Shown: positions 43,329 through 54,204, counted from the stretch's first letter. The stretch: 64,000 nt of DNA from Diphasiastrum complanatum (GCA_029204225.1 CM055108.1:25677803-25741802); one strand, 5' to 3'. Numbers and translations: made by a program. Notes: generated by a model not told the origin, from the letters alone.

Positions 43329-44046
43329 ATGGCAAGGACAAAACAAACTGCAAGGAAGCCTCAGAGAATTAGGGTTTCTACACAGCAGCTTCAGACTATT
43401 AGGCGAAATGAGATTTTGAGAAAACTTCGCATGGCAGCCCATGTCGTGTTGAGCCCTCCGACTACACCTCGGATCCCCACGCCAACGGAAGAAGAAGTCC
43501 GTAATTTCATTGAATCTGAGGTGCGGGTTGCGGGAACATTGCCCCCGAATGTCAAAGAACTTTTTGATTTTGACGGTTCCACTGCTGCTGGATCTGCTGG
43601 TGGTGGATCTCCTGGTGGATTGCCTGGTGGATCTCCTGGTGGATCTGCTGATGAATCTCCTGGTGGTGGATCTCCTCCAGCTACTGGATATCCTCCTCAT
43701 TCGCAACTGCCTTGGACTGGAAAGAGGATGGATAGGATGCAGCCTGCACCAAGACGACAATGCAAAAGAAAGCCAGCCCAAATTTATGGAGGAGATTAAA
43801 AAGTACCAAAAGAGCACCAGATTGTTGCTTCCTCGGGCTCCTTTTCTGAGAATAATAAAAAAAATGATGGACAATCTAGTCCTGGATTACAGGATCACTG
43901 GCGAGGCTGTATTTGCATTGCAAGAGGCTACTAAGAATCACCTCACGACAATCTTCGAAAATGCCTACCTGTGTGCCCAACATGCGAAGTGAGTGACACT
44001 CATGCCACGTGATTTAATGTTGTCTATGAGAATTAGACAAAAGTAG
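43329..44046 (+). pseudogene. histone H3-like gene with canonical tail and a long insertion (one frameshift, one stop)
   Basis: The frame begins MARTKQTARKPQ; ARTKQTARK equals H3 residues 1-9, keeping K4 and K9, with Pro at position 10 instead of Ser. About 130 unrelated residues follow, with a (GGSPGG)n segment, then APRRQCKRKPAQ. After a one-base phase change near 43780 comes the histone fold: EIKKYQKSTRLLLPRAPF, AVFALQEATKNHL, then LCAQHAK, a TGA at 43990-43992, and VTLMPRDLMLSMRIRQ. Loop 1 has the canonical H3 length, not the longer CENH3 type. The span is 718 bp, one base over a multiple of three; H3 normally has 136 codons. Either a pseudogene, or an intact variant with assembly errors. 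Conservation at both ends is too specific for chance. Confidence 0.88.
43590..43678 (+). repeat. 12-bp coding minisatellite (Gly-Gly-Ser-Pro)
   Basis: Units of the type GGTGGATCTCCT recur about seven times with variants, encoding GGSPGGLPGGSPGGSADE. It lies between the H3-like tail and the histone fold and would form a flexible linker. Confidence 0.85.
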
Positions 44047-44196
44047 ATTGGAAAAGGCCCTGAGCCAAAATGTACAGTGTTCATACGTAATAGAAGCCCT
44101 AAGGGCCAATTTTTAGTATTCATCTGATGCACATTTTATTCATATTGCAGATTTTTATAATTGTGTGATGCAAAATAAAGTTAAATTCTATAATCT

Positions 44197-44408
44197 GATC
44201 ACAGAGGAGCACGAAAACTAACCATTTGACTTGGTTAGAAGCGCCATTTTCATGCTTCTGCGTGATCACGGAGGAGCACGCAAACTGACCATTTGACTTG
44301 GTTAGAAGCGCCATTCAAGTCAAATGGTCAGGTTCCATGATCATGCAGGAGCGCAAAACTGGCGCTTCTGACCAAGTCAAATGGTTAGTTTTTGTGCTCC
44401 TTCGTGAT
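44197..44408. repeat. two direct and one inverted copy of a 50-bp unit behind the H3-like gene
   Basis: The unit GATCACRGAGGAGCACG...TTGGTTAGAAGCGCC occurs at 44197-44247 and 44264-44314 in the plus direction and at 44361-44408 in reverse. Within it, CTGACCATTTGACTTG (44285-44300) pairs perfectly with CAAGTCAAATGGTCAG (44316-44331), 15-base loop. It lies between the 3' ends of two convergent genes and could be a fold-back insertion or an element end. Confidence 0.8.
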
Positions 44409-44471
44409 ACCCTTTTTCTGATTATCCAAGAAGTTTAGATTTATATTAGCATTTATAATTTTGAAACATAA

Positions 44472-45879
44472 TTAGCAAAAAGAGAACAACAATTTTGAGA
44501 CACACAATTGCAAACATCTTTTAGTCATTGAGTTTTTGGTACAAAAAGCCTTCCTCTCACTTGACAATAGAGTAGGCTTTAAAATTTTTGATGCAAGAAT
44601 ATAAGCATCAAATTCTTTGGAAAATGGGCCAATGGCCACTCCAATTACTAGCCTAGACTCAAAGCATAATCTTAGATCATTAACAACTGTGCTTCTTAAA
44701 ACACTGTATATTTTATTGTAACCTTTTGCTAGCTCCACCTGTGCAATATGTTTGGACAATGAACAATGATTTGTACTTTAGCAGATCCTCGTCTCCATTA
44801 GGACTATACTTTTTGCTAATGCAATAGATGTACTGCTCCGGGAAGTGTCCAATGTAGTGTGCCAAGGAAGTATCCTTGGAGTCACTCTCTCTGGCTTTTC
44901 TCACTCCCTTTGCTCTAGCTGCATAAGCATTGATTTCAATGGCGTCCTGTGTCCCCTCATCGGCTTTTGCAGTGTCATTCAGTTTAATGCTTCCTTGTGT
45001 TCCCTCCAGCTGAGTGAAATTGTACTCTTGTGGCTCATAGTGAGTCACCTCAGGAGGGGGGCCAATGTTTCGGAGCTCTGTCAAGATTCTTGCCAATGCC
45101 ATTTCGCATGTGGCATCCTCATTATTCAGACACAACTTTTGGAATGTATCATCAATCCTTGTGTGATCGTATGTATTGGCTCCATTCTGCAATTTCATTA
45201 GAGCACTTAGGAGTTCGTCCTCTCGAAAATGGAGAATATGTTGTAGATCATGAAAAAAAATGTACTCATTGCCATTGATGATGATTGGAGAGAGGTTCCT
45301 GATTTGTAACACTGTCTCGTTTGCCTCACTAGTTTCTGAAGATGACTCAGAGAATTGCTGCAAGGAGAGTGCTCTTTTTTCTTCTTCATTTATTGGTTGC
45401 GCCTCCTCAACGTCGTTTATTTCATAGCATAAAATGGCCTCCTGTGAGTTAACAGGCATTGGAACAGTTGTATGTTTAGAAAGCAATAATACAAAGGCCA
45501 TCTCACCTGAAATGATCTTTGAACCTATGTTCAACAAATTGTCCCTACGCTGCTCCTCAACAGTCAAAATTCTATAGTGATTTCTAGACAGATTATTCAA
45601 AAATCTATTGAGTCTAGCTACAAATGGTCTATCACCCTTCGATATGTATGTTAGTAAGTTTTAAGAAATCCATGCAATATCTGAATCAGAAACTCTTATA
45701 CTATACGGGAAAAGTGTTGTATTCATATAATCCATGGCAAATGACACACTTTCTGTGTTAGCTCTGGTCGTAGCTAGTGTATCTATTGTGGCATAGAAGA
45801 TGGGAAAGATCATATCTATCTGATGTTCAAACTTTGTACCACATAGAAGTCTTGAAACCTCAATCCTAGCGTTCTCCAT
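44472..45879 (-). pseudogene. unknown protein, paralogue-like to 41742-42689, one stop and one frameshift
   Basis: About 469 codons in three pieces: MENARIEVSRLLCGTKF from ATG 45879, a TAA at 45661-45663 in the same frame, continuation NLLTYISKGDRPFVARL to near 44750, then a phase change and SKHIAQVELAKGYNKIY to the end FSFC. The middle segment IINGNEYIFFHDLQHILHF...EDELLSALMKL resembles the other minus-strand gene. A Ser/Glu-rich linker precedes it. A TATA box lies 143 bp upstream. Its 3' end faces the H3-like gene, 426 bp apart. I recognise no named family. An intron instead of the TAA is possible, but no good splice pair is seen. Confidence 0.5.
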
Positions 45880-46021
45880 GATGGTGTGGAATTGTAAACC
45901 TAGTAAAGCGGTGGTCTAGAACTGGTAAGAAAAACAACTAAATCACATAAAGCGACTAATGCAAAAAAATTCTTGAACATAAAAAGGCAAAACTAGAGTT
46001 GTGAAAATGAGGAAGGTGTCT

Positions 46022-46032
46022 CATATTTATAG
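46022..46032 (-). promoter_or_regulatory. TATA box for the 44472-45879 gene
   Basis: The minus strand reads CTATAAATATG, 143 bp before the ATG at 45879. The word CTATAAATA is identical to that of the other minus-strand gene. Confidence 0.65.
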
Positions 46033-46049
46033 TTTTCGCCACAATGAGA

Positions 46050-47489
46050 GGCATGAATTAAAAGCGTACGCACATATTCAATATTCGGACACATGGCATG
46101 TGCCTATTAGTTGACAGTTCACTTAGTTCCTGACATGTGTCAGAATCCTAATGATGATGGCCACTAACATGTCAGAGGTCAAGGAATAATATGATGCCAC
46201 TTGTCCATGCATTTACTTTTACCAATAAAGATTCAACATGTGGATTTCAAGTTTGACTCCACACATGGGATAACATGTTTTGTATATAAATTTCATTGTG
46301 ACACTTTCTTTTTTTACTTTTCGCATATCTGATTAGTGCGCACCTGTAGACATCTATGTTTCATGCTTACTAGTTCATGCTACTCTAATTTGTAGGATTT
46401 TCATCTATTCATGTGTGTGTGCATGCATGGTTTCCGTATCATAGTCCAAGATTTTATAGGTATTGAGTCAAGGCTACGAGGCCAATACCAACATATAAAT
46501 CAGTTTTCCATCTATAATTAACCATAAACCATAACCCTATCTTAGGCCAACTATGGAGTTTGCTAGCGGGTTCAAAAAAACATTTTCTAAGAAGTCCCTC
46601 AAATCAAGGACATAGGTAATCAAGAAGGGAGAAACAAGGCTTCAATGTGGTTCAAGATTATAAAAATGTTTTAGTGTTGAGTCACATTTTGTTCATTTGA
46701 TGTATCAACTGGGGCGGAAATTTTGTATTTTTGATATATCAGCTGAGGTGGTAACAATCTAGCATTGTTCAAGCACAACTTGCTAATGTGTATTAAAAAT
46801 TTGTTTCTGACATGTATAAATGTATGAGCACAGGTCGGAATGTACCTCAGAATAAGACATGGTATACTGTCTTAAACAGATCCACATATTCCACGGACTG
46901 TTTCAACATCCATTGATTCCCATCCATTATCAATAGATTCACCAATAAAAGTAGAGATTTGTTTCTAAAATGTGTAGATATATTGTCATAAATTCTAATG
47001 TAAAATAAAATTGAATGTAGTCCTACACTACAAAACGTGCATCTTAAGTATTCCATGGTCTGTTTGGAGGTGTATTCCGAGGCCTTCTCTAAATGCTAAA
47101 ATTTACTCAAAATTGTTGCATTCTAAAATCACACAATTATCAAAGATTGCTTATCATTATATTCCCAAGCCTTGTCAAAGAACATATAGTGCAGTGAATG
47201 ACACATTTTTTTATCTACTAAATTGGACTCATCTGGTTAAAGGATGTCATAACTGTCCACACATCGACGTATTTGGCATCCAACCACTATTCTTGGTAAT
47301 CAAACTACCCAAAATTTTGAAATTTGACTTTTTTCAAAAGTAATGATTTTGCAAAATAGTAATTTTCCAAGGGATCCATTTACATCCTATTTCCAGTACT
47401 TGGGAAAACCGACAATATGATATAGTAATGGAACTGGAGAGAACTTTGATTGTAATAAAGGCCTATGTACATAGATCCAAAAGCAAAAA
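46050..47489. other. intergenic, no gene seen
   Basis: AT-rich. The frame at 47011-47343 (plus) has no domain. ACATGTGTC/GACATGTG words near 46135 resemble the G-box-like sites upstream of the 42.7-kb gene, so the first 200 bp may be promoter. Confidence 0.4.
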
Positions 47490-48240
47490 AGAATTAATCA
47501 AAAACACCTTGAACTCCTCAATGACATACTCTTTTGCAATTGATTGTACAAAATTAGATTCTTATCAAGTAGATCATGCAGATCCCTATTGTTTTCATTA
47601 GGTTAGGAGTATTGAAGAGGCCAGCCATGTAGTGAAAGACATAGGCTTGGATGTCATGACAAGATTACAGTTGGCCTGGCTCCAAACAATGAGGGATTTA
47701 GACCTATCTTGAATCTATACTTCGAGACGCTTGGTCGAACTGCCATAGATCACCATCATATATATATATTTATCTAACGATATGAGTGTAATGCTATTTT
47801 CCTAATGTGAGATATCATGTCACACTTTGCCAATGACACATGGTGACTAGATGATAACATGTGACCTTAGTGTAGAAGGAATCTTTAAGAATTTGGATGT
47901 TCAGGCATTTTAATCAAAAACACCTTAACCTTGAACCTCTCAATTGGATACAGAAGTAGAATAGTATGCAAATATTAGTTTTCACTAGTTTAGGAGAACT
48001 AAAGAGCTAGGCTAATCATGTAATGATGCACATAGGCATGGTTCACATATGTAGGCGAAATTTGATCCATGTCTAAGATTGCAGTTGGCCTTGTCACAAA
48101 CAATGAGCATAGATCACAAAATTGCAGTTGACCTTGTTACAAATATAAATGAGTAGGGATTCAATTAGACCTATCTTGAAATTTGGTTTAATTTATCTTG
48201 TATTGCTAAATTCGAGAGACTAGTTGCACTAGACTCAAAA
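47490..48240 (+). repeat. diverged direct repeat, two copies about 420 bp apart
   Basis: Copy 1 at 47490-47760 and copy 2 at 47908-48240 share, in order, ATCAAAAACACCTT, GAACT/CCTCTCAAT, a GTTTTCA(C/T)TAG block, CATAGGC(A)TGG, GATTGCAGTTGGCCT (AGATTACAGTTGGCCT in copy 1) and AAACAATGAG. Copy 2 repeats the CAGTTGGCC block once more near 48124. No coding. (AT)n lies at 47758-47768. Confidence 0.5.
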
Positions 48241-48715
48241 TCAGTAATTATAAACATGTCTTGTATTCGTCTCAGTGCATTCAATTAGTTTGTTTTATGT
48301 ATTGTTGATCATTTCTAATTTTGTGTTCCATCCATTGTCAACCGTCAAGGTGCACCGATGCAAATGGCATGTTCATGTTCCTCATCTTCAGATGAACAGA
48401 CAGGACTATCACATATTGGATCAGAGGCCTGGCTACACTAGAGAATACCATGCCCATGTACACAATGTAAGTATGCACTACGACGAGAGCCACATACTAC
48501 TATATCACACGTTCACATGTATGGACATATTGAGAGAGAGTCATTATTTGTGCAGCCTGAAGTCAGTTCTTCAGTGAGTTCTAATTTGCAAAGCACTTTG
48601 TATTGCTAAAAACATGATTGCACGCTCTCTTTCCATGTATGTTATTTGGCGCCTATCACGATTGGAGGAATATTCTGTTATTCTCGACTGTTCTTGTGCA
48701 CTTGTATTGTGTAGG

Positions 48716-49866
48716 ATGATGACTCACACTCACATGACTATCGAAGAATTCAACCAGATATTTCCATGTAATCTGCAAGATTCAGACGTGCAAGCGCACA
48801 AGAGCCATCACTTTCCTCGCATACACAATCCGTGGACTTGCATGAGGATATTCTGCAAGAAGACACAATACACAAGGATGTAACATTCACACTGCATGAT
48901 CATGAGGGGGAGATGGATGACATGATGGATGCATTCTTCACGAACCCACCCAAGGCCACATTGACAAGGGAAGAAGAGATGATGCGTGGCTTGGCATCCA
49001 CTCCTTTGTATGAGGGTGGACAAATGTGAAAGTTGCGAGCTTGTTTATCACTTTTGAACTTGTAAACTAGATATGGGTGGTCAAAAGCGAGCGTCACGGA
49101 GTTGTTTGGGTAAGCTTGCGAGCTTCTTGTGTGTTATAGACAAAGTGATCTCATCTCTTTTATTTTTTCATGCATTGTGAGAAACTATATATAACTAATT
49201 ACATATATAAATATATACTTTGTCACAATTTGCTTAGAAAAATGTTGCCTCCAAATAACACCATGGCGGCGTCTCGACAGAAAGCCAAGAAAATTCTATC
49301 CGCAGTTGGCATGGATTACAAGAGTATTCATGCATGTCCCAATGATTGCATCTTATATCGAGATGAGTTTGAGGAGGCTAGCATGTGTCCACGTTGTGGG
49401 GAACACCACTATAGGCAAGATTTACAAGGAGTGACCAAACTCGCCAAGGTGGTAAGACATTTTTCCATCATACCCAGGATATGCCACATGTTTAAGTGTA
49501 ATTCCATCACGGAACTAATGACATGGCATTTGAGCAATCATTCATCAGACGAAACTATGAGGATCCCTACCAATTCTCCAGCATGAAAGCATGTGGATGC
49601 TACTTGGCATGAGTTTAGGGATGAGCCTCGCCATTTGTATTTGGGGTTGGTAATGGATGGTGTGAATCCATTTAGTTTGTGGTCCACATCATGGTCCACT
49701 TGGCCAGTTGTCTTTGTGAATTACAATATTCTCCCTTGGCTAAGTATCAAGAAGGGGCACCTAATGCTCACTCTTCTTATCCCGAAAAAATAGAAGGCAA
49801 AATATATGGACGTGTATATGGCTCCCTTGATAGATGAGCTAAGGATTCTATGGCAAGGAGTTCAAC
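48716..49866 (+). pseudogene. CACTA (En/Spm) TNP2-type transposase fragment
   Basis: The first exon, about 48716-49109, carries acidic segments and TREEEMMRGLASTPLYEGG, then a TGA, KLRACLSLLNL, another stop, and RYGWSKASVTELFG. An intron (GTAAGC at 49110 to an AG at 49238) leads to MLPPNNTMAASRQKAKKILS, GMDYKSIHACPNDCILY, CPRCGEHHY, RICHMFKCNSITELMTWH, EFRDEPRHLYLGLVMDG and NYNILPWLSIKK. These are hallmark blocks of the TNP2 (Transposase_21) family. Further stops occur at 49585 and 49790. It ends after DELRILWQGV near 49866; the catalytic C-terminal half and the CACTA ends are missing. Confidence 0.93.
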
Positions 49867-50252
49867 ATGAGTCATGCACATCTGTGTAGCACATCTTGTC
49901 GTGGGGAGTCTCTAGTTCGAGAGACACTGACCCAGGAGGCAGGACGTACGGCCCAGGATACTACGACTCCTGCATCTGTCACGCCTCAGATTCCCGACAC
50001 GCCCACTTTCACCCCTCACATTTTACCTCGCTTTGGACCCACTGCCACTGAGTTCTGTCCTCCTGGTTATAGTCTGTGGGTGGTCACGTTTCACCATGGG
50101 ATTTCCCACACACTCCGGATAGGCAAGATCATGGAGAGACTACAAGCTCATTGGGATGCACGGAGTTCCAGTAGGTTGTCCACATCATCTTGTTATGAGG
50201 AGATCCAGTCCCCACAACCCTCCAACCGAGTTGTTTCCCCCTTCCACGAGGG
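49867..50252 (+). other. open frame after TNP2, origin unknown
   Basis: Continues open from MSHAHLCST through a Pro/Thr-rich segment (TPQIPDTPTFTPHILP) to RVVSPFHEGLF, then runs into a gypsy RT fragment without a stop. It does not look like the TNP2 C-terminus. It may come from the second CACTA protein or another gene. Confidence 0.35.
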
Positions 50253-50462
50253 TCTATTCGAAGGGATACTTCTAGGCCATAGAATATCTAGTAGAGGAAT
50301 TGAAGTCGAAAAAGATAAAGTCGAAGTAACAAATAATCTATTGATACCAACGAATCTACGTGAACTAAGAGGTTTCTTAGGACATGTTGGTTATTATTGA
50401 AGATTTATCCAGAATCATGCCTATATTGCTGCAGCCCTTACACAGTTACTTAGGAAGTAAGT
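50253..50462 (+). pseudogene. Ty3/gypsy RT fragment
   Basis: EGILLGHRISSRGIEVEKDK, then LRELRGFLGHVGYY, TGA at 50398-50400, RFIQNHAYIAAALTQLLRK. These are the standard gypsy blocks after the RT catalytic core. It is cut on the left at about 50253 in frame with unrelated sequence, and on the right at about 50462 next to a copia gag on the other strand. Confidence 0.92.
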
Positions 50463-50595
50463 TGTGCTTTTTAATCCATAATCATAAACACTCCTTCATC
50501 CATGTCTTGAACTAGGGATAGTAATGTAACTACTTGTTTGCACTCTTCGCTCTCAATATCCCTGCAATATTGAGCCTCATGATTACTGCATTTGC

Positions 50596-51322
50596 AATAC
50601 TTATAATACATCTTCTTCTTTGACTATGGATTCGATAATTGCTCTTGAATCTGTGTTGACTTCTGGTAGATACATATTGCTTTGAGCCTTTTTTCTTCTG
50701 ACATTTAGCACCTTTTGTTTTACATATAGAGCATGTGATACAAGATTTGAAAAGCTATTTGAGCTTATTCGATTGTCTTCTTGCAACAACATAGCGATTA
50801 CTCTTGAGAGAGTTAAATTTGAGTGTGTCATTACGATCATCACCCAGTTTTTGCATGTAGATGACAAACTTGATAACAATGTGATGATTAAATCTTGAGC
50901 ATCAATAGTTGATCTGACAACTGCCATCTGCTACAAGAGATTCTTAAGCTGGTTAATGTGATTCTAAAGAGAATCACCATTGGACATCTTGAATGAGAAG
51001 TATTTCCTTCTAAGATGCAGCTTCAAAGTCATGTTCCTCACATCATATAGTGCACTCAAGATGTCCCATACTTCTTTAGAAGTTTGAGCTTCGGATACAT
51101 GGCCAATTTGTGTATCTGATATAATGAGAATAATTAGCAGGATGCTTTGCAATCCTCTGATTTGGAGTTCGTTGTGTCATCTTCAAGATTTACATCGACT
51201 CCTTTGACAACATCCCAGAGCTCATTGGCAATTAGTAAGGTCTTCATCTTAAATTTTCACAAATGATAATTGGATTCATTTAGCTTGTCTGAAGTGAGAC
51301 TAGCTTTGCTTTGTGATTCCAT
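50596..51322 (-). pseudogene. Ty1/copia Gag (first family), minus strand
   Basis: From ATG 51322 (MESQSKASLTSDKLNE) it follows the plus-strand copy at 14108 through SDTQIGHVSEAQTSKEVWD, LHLRRKYFSFKMSNGDSL, LSSTCKNWVMIVMTHSNLTL and VIAMLLQEDN. Stops and phase changes separate the parts, for example after NGDSL. It ends near 50596, in the linker before the zinc knuckle. This is the third copy of the family in the window, after 14108 and 28361. Confidence 0.9.
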
Positions 51323-51819
51323 TTGAAAGCACAATAACACATCATGGAGATAACGATGTACGCCTCCAATGGATAACGACTTATGCCTAAAATTTTATAA
51401 TCCATTGCAATTCGACGAGTCGGAATTTGACGCCAATGTCTGATGGTCGACAAATTGTGATAGCAAGTAACTTTTGAAATTGTCGTCGCATTTTGACATG
51501 TCGAATTCTGACACGCACAAGTGAATCTATATCAGCAGGTCTAGGGTCTAAGAACTAGGATAAAATTTATAGTTAGAAGAGGACAGAGTAAGAGGGTCAC
51601 CTCTATTTTTGAGAGTAGGTGTACATGTGTGAGAATCATTTTGAGATTTACAAGTCAATTTATTTAATTCCACTTTAATCTCTTTTAATAAGTCCTTATT
51701 GATATCTTCGATAGCTCTATATAGATTCCAAACCCTTACTTTAAACCGAATAGCCCTATTTTTAATTAGATCTACAAATATTCTACAATTTAAAGAGTGT
51801 TCTAGCTATAACGGTATAG
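51323..51819. other. leader of the minus-strand copia, no LTR recognised
   Basis: The sequence upstream of the gag ATG should contain the primer site and LTR, but TGGTATCAGAGC is not present on the minus strand. ATTCGACGAGTCGGAATTTGA near 51411 and GTCGAATTCTGAC near 51501 are related palindrome-like words. Confidence 0.4.
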
Positions 51820-52880
51820 GGTAAAGGATAAGAGATCTAGAGATCTAGAGTAAGGGTAAGGAGTTTATGATTTACGGCAACGGCTTTAGAGTAAGAAATC
51901 TAGAAAAAGGGATTTAGAATAAGTGGTATTTGGGATTTGGGGTTTATTCTATAGAGCAAGGAGATTGGAGTTTAGAGTCTAAGGGTTAGAATAAGGAGTT
52001 TGAAATTTAGGGTTTAGGGTTTGGAGTTCAGGGTTTAGGATAAGAAGTTTAGAGTAAGGGGCTTGCGATTTAGGGTAAGAAGTTTTGGGCTAAGTGCTTA
52101 GGATAAAGAGTTTGATGTTTAGAATTCAAGATAAAAGGTTTGGTTTGCAATGTAAAGTTTAAAATAAGAGGCTTTAAGGTTAGGCCTGGGGGTAGGGTTT
52201 AGGAAAAGGGGTTTAGGACTAAAGAACTAAAGATTAAATAAAGGGTTTTGGATTTAGAATTTAGGGCTTTTTGTCTAGGGTTTAGGTTAAGTTCATACGA
52301 AGGAGATTGCAATTTAAGATAAGAATTTTTGGGGCTAGGGTTTAGGGTAAGGGATGTAGGAAAAAGGCTTAAGGGTAAGGGTAAGGAGGTTTTGTGATCT
52401 TGGGTAGGGGATACAGGAAAATGAGTTGTGAGCTTCATGCTTAGAATTTGAGGTAAGGATTTTGGAGCTTATGGTTCAAGGTAAGAAGTTTGGAGTTTAG
52501 GGTCTAGGGTTTAGGATAAAAAAATGAGAGTTGAGAGTTGAGGATTTAGGGTAAGGTATCTAGAGAAAGAGATTTAGAGTATTGAGCTTGGGTTTCAAGG
52601 TATAAAGTTTGGCGTATAGCGTCTGGGATAAAGGATTTAGAGGAGTTTGGAATTTCAGAAAAGAGGCTTGAATTAAGGGGTTTGGAGTTTAGGATTTAGG
52701 TTTTGGGGCCTAGAATTAGGGTAAGAGATTTTAAAAAAGGGTTTATGTAAGGTCTTGGAATTCAGGGTAAGGAGTTTTGGGTTTAAGGGTCTAGGTTGGG
52801 TTTAAGGAGTTTGGGGTTTAGTGTAAGTGGTTGAGGATTAGCAATTTGGGATTTAGATTTATTTATTAATATTTGGATTA
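51820..52880. repeat. degenerate TTTAGGG (telomere-like) tract, first block
   Basis: Words such as GGTTTAGGGTTT, GGATTTAGGGTAAG and GTTTAGGGTCTAGGGTTTAGG recur every 7-30 bp with heavy decay. TTTAGGG is the plant telomere unit. The strand is G-rich throughout. The block overlaps the start of the tandem duplication at 52249. Confidence 0.8.
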
Positions 52881-52887
52881 TGTGGCA

Positions 52888-53285
52888 TATCTAGATCATA
52901 AAACCGACGGTTCTCAAAAGCGTGGGTCCTGGGAACCATGGGGTGAACCGTACCACGGTTCATGAATCGTGGTACGATTTATATAATTAATTAATTAGTT
53001 AATAACCAAATTCTCCCCAAAACCCCTCCCAAGCAATTTTTGGTCCTCATTTCATAGATTTCACAAATGATTTCACAAATTTCAAAGATTTTTGGTCCTC
53101 ATTTAATAGATTCGTCATTTTTGGCCTTTTTTTGGCATTTTTTGGGGGTGAAAAACTTTTAAATAATAATAATTAATAAATTGATTATACGGTTCACCAT
53201 GGTTCCCCATAAATTTTCTGTGAACCGTATGGTTCTGAGAACCATGGTGAACCATACACGGTGCTCAAATTCTATGATCTAGATA
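52888..53285. mobile_element. MITE-like fold-back element, copy A (398 bp)
   Basis: Perfect 13-bp terminal inverted repeats TATCTAGATCATA (52888-52900) and TATGATCTAGATA (53273-53285). Inner inverted repeats GGTTCACCATGGTTC (53191-53205) and GAACCATGGTGAACC (53239-53253), and a hairpin CGTACCACG/CGTGGTACG (52949-52957, 52968-52976). The centre is AATTAATTAATTAG-type AT-rich. No coding. MITEs are short non-autonomous DNA transposons; a target duplication could not be confirmed. Confidence 0.7.
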
Positions 53286-54204
53286 TATATTAAGCTATAA
53301 TATTGAAATACAAAAGTGAGCTGGGAACTTACATCTCTAGATATATCTTATCTAGATAGTCCCTTAAGATTTCCCTTACATTATGACAGGTAAGGTAGGT
53401 TACAACCACATATTTCATTATCCAGATAACCTCTTTGGTTGTGAAAAGTTAAACCTTTGTACCACTTACCTTAACATACTTTTCTAAATTGTTTATCATC
53501 AAAGTTACCGCTTCATTCTTGGTGAAGAAGGTCACCTAACGATGTAATAGGTAATGTTAATGTTTTGCAGTAACATAGGCAAACCTTCTTAGCCTTGGTG
53601 TAATGCAACTTAGAGATGTTAAGCTTTCTCCTAGCAAATATTGTCAGATGTTATTTCTTGTCTCATACCTCAGCTGAACAACAATTTATTCAAGTCTCTA
53701 TCGGGCTAATAAAGGCGAAAAACTCCTTGTCATAGTGGGAAAGTTTCAAAATAAATAGTTCTAGGTTGAAATTTTTTCTCTCAAAATAGGTGTCATTTTT
53801 TTAAGACAATCCATTCCTTGAAGATTTTCATCTTTTATCACATTGCTTTTCTCATCATTCCATATTCGTGGAGCAGGTGGATCTATCTAAAGCAAAAGTT
53901 CAAGAACATAAAACAGAGATTTATGCACTAACCATCCCCCTGGCCTTGCCTTTTGACGGACAAAAACTTTCATGAATCTCTCCAAGAAGAAAAACATCCT
54001 CCTACATTATATTTCAAAGGGGTTCACTCCGTCTGTTGCAAGTCCAAATCTTATGTTTCTTGATTCACTTGCGAAACATGGATACTCTTTGTCAATGGGT
54101 TGCAACCAGGGTTTTCAGATTGACGTAATTACTCATTTTTTTCACAAAAATAACTATAATATTGACGTCACTTACGTGAAAAATCATAATGTCAACAAAA
54201 AAAT

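Noticed and set aside
43329-44046. Calling the H3-like gene a centromeric CENH3
   Set aside because: CENH3 has a longer loop 1 and a different tail; here loop 1 aligns with H3 without a gap and the tail begins with exact H3 residues.
52949-52976. microRNA precursor from the strong hairpins in the MITE-like element
   Set aside because: Stem too short (9 bp) and the outer arms are typical of a MITE; no mature-length duplex with few mismatches was evident.
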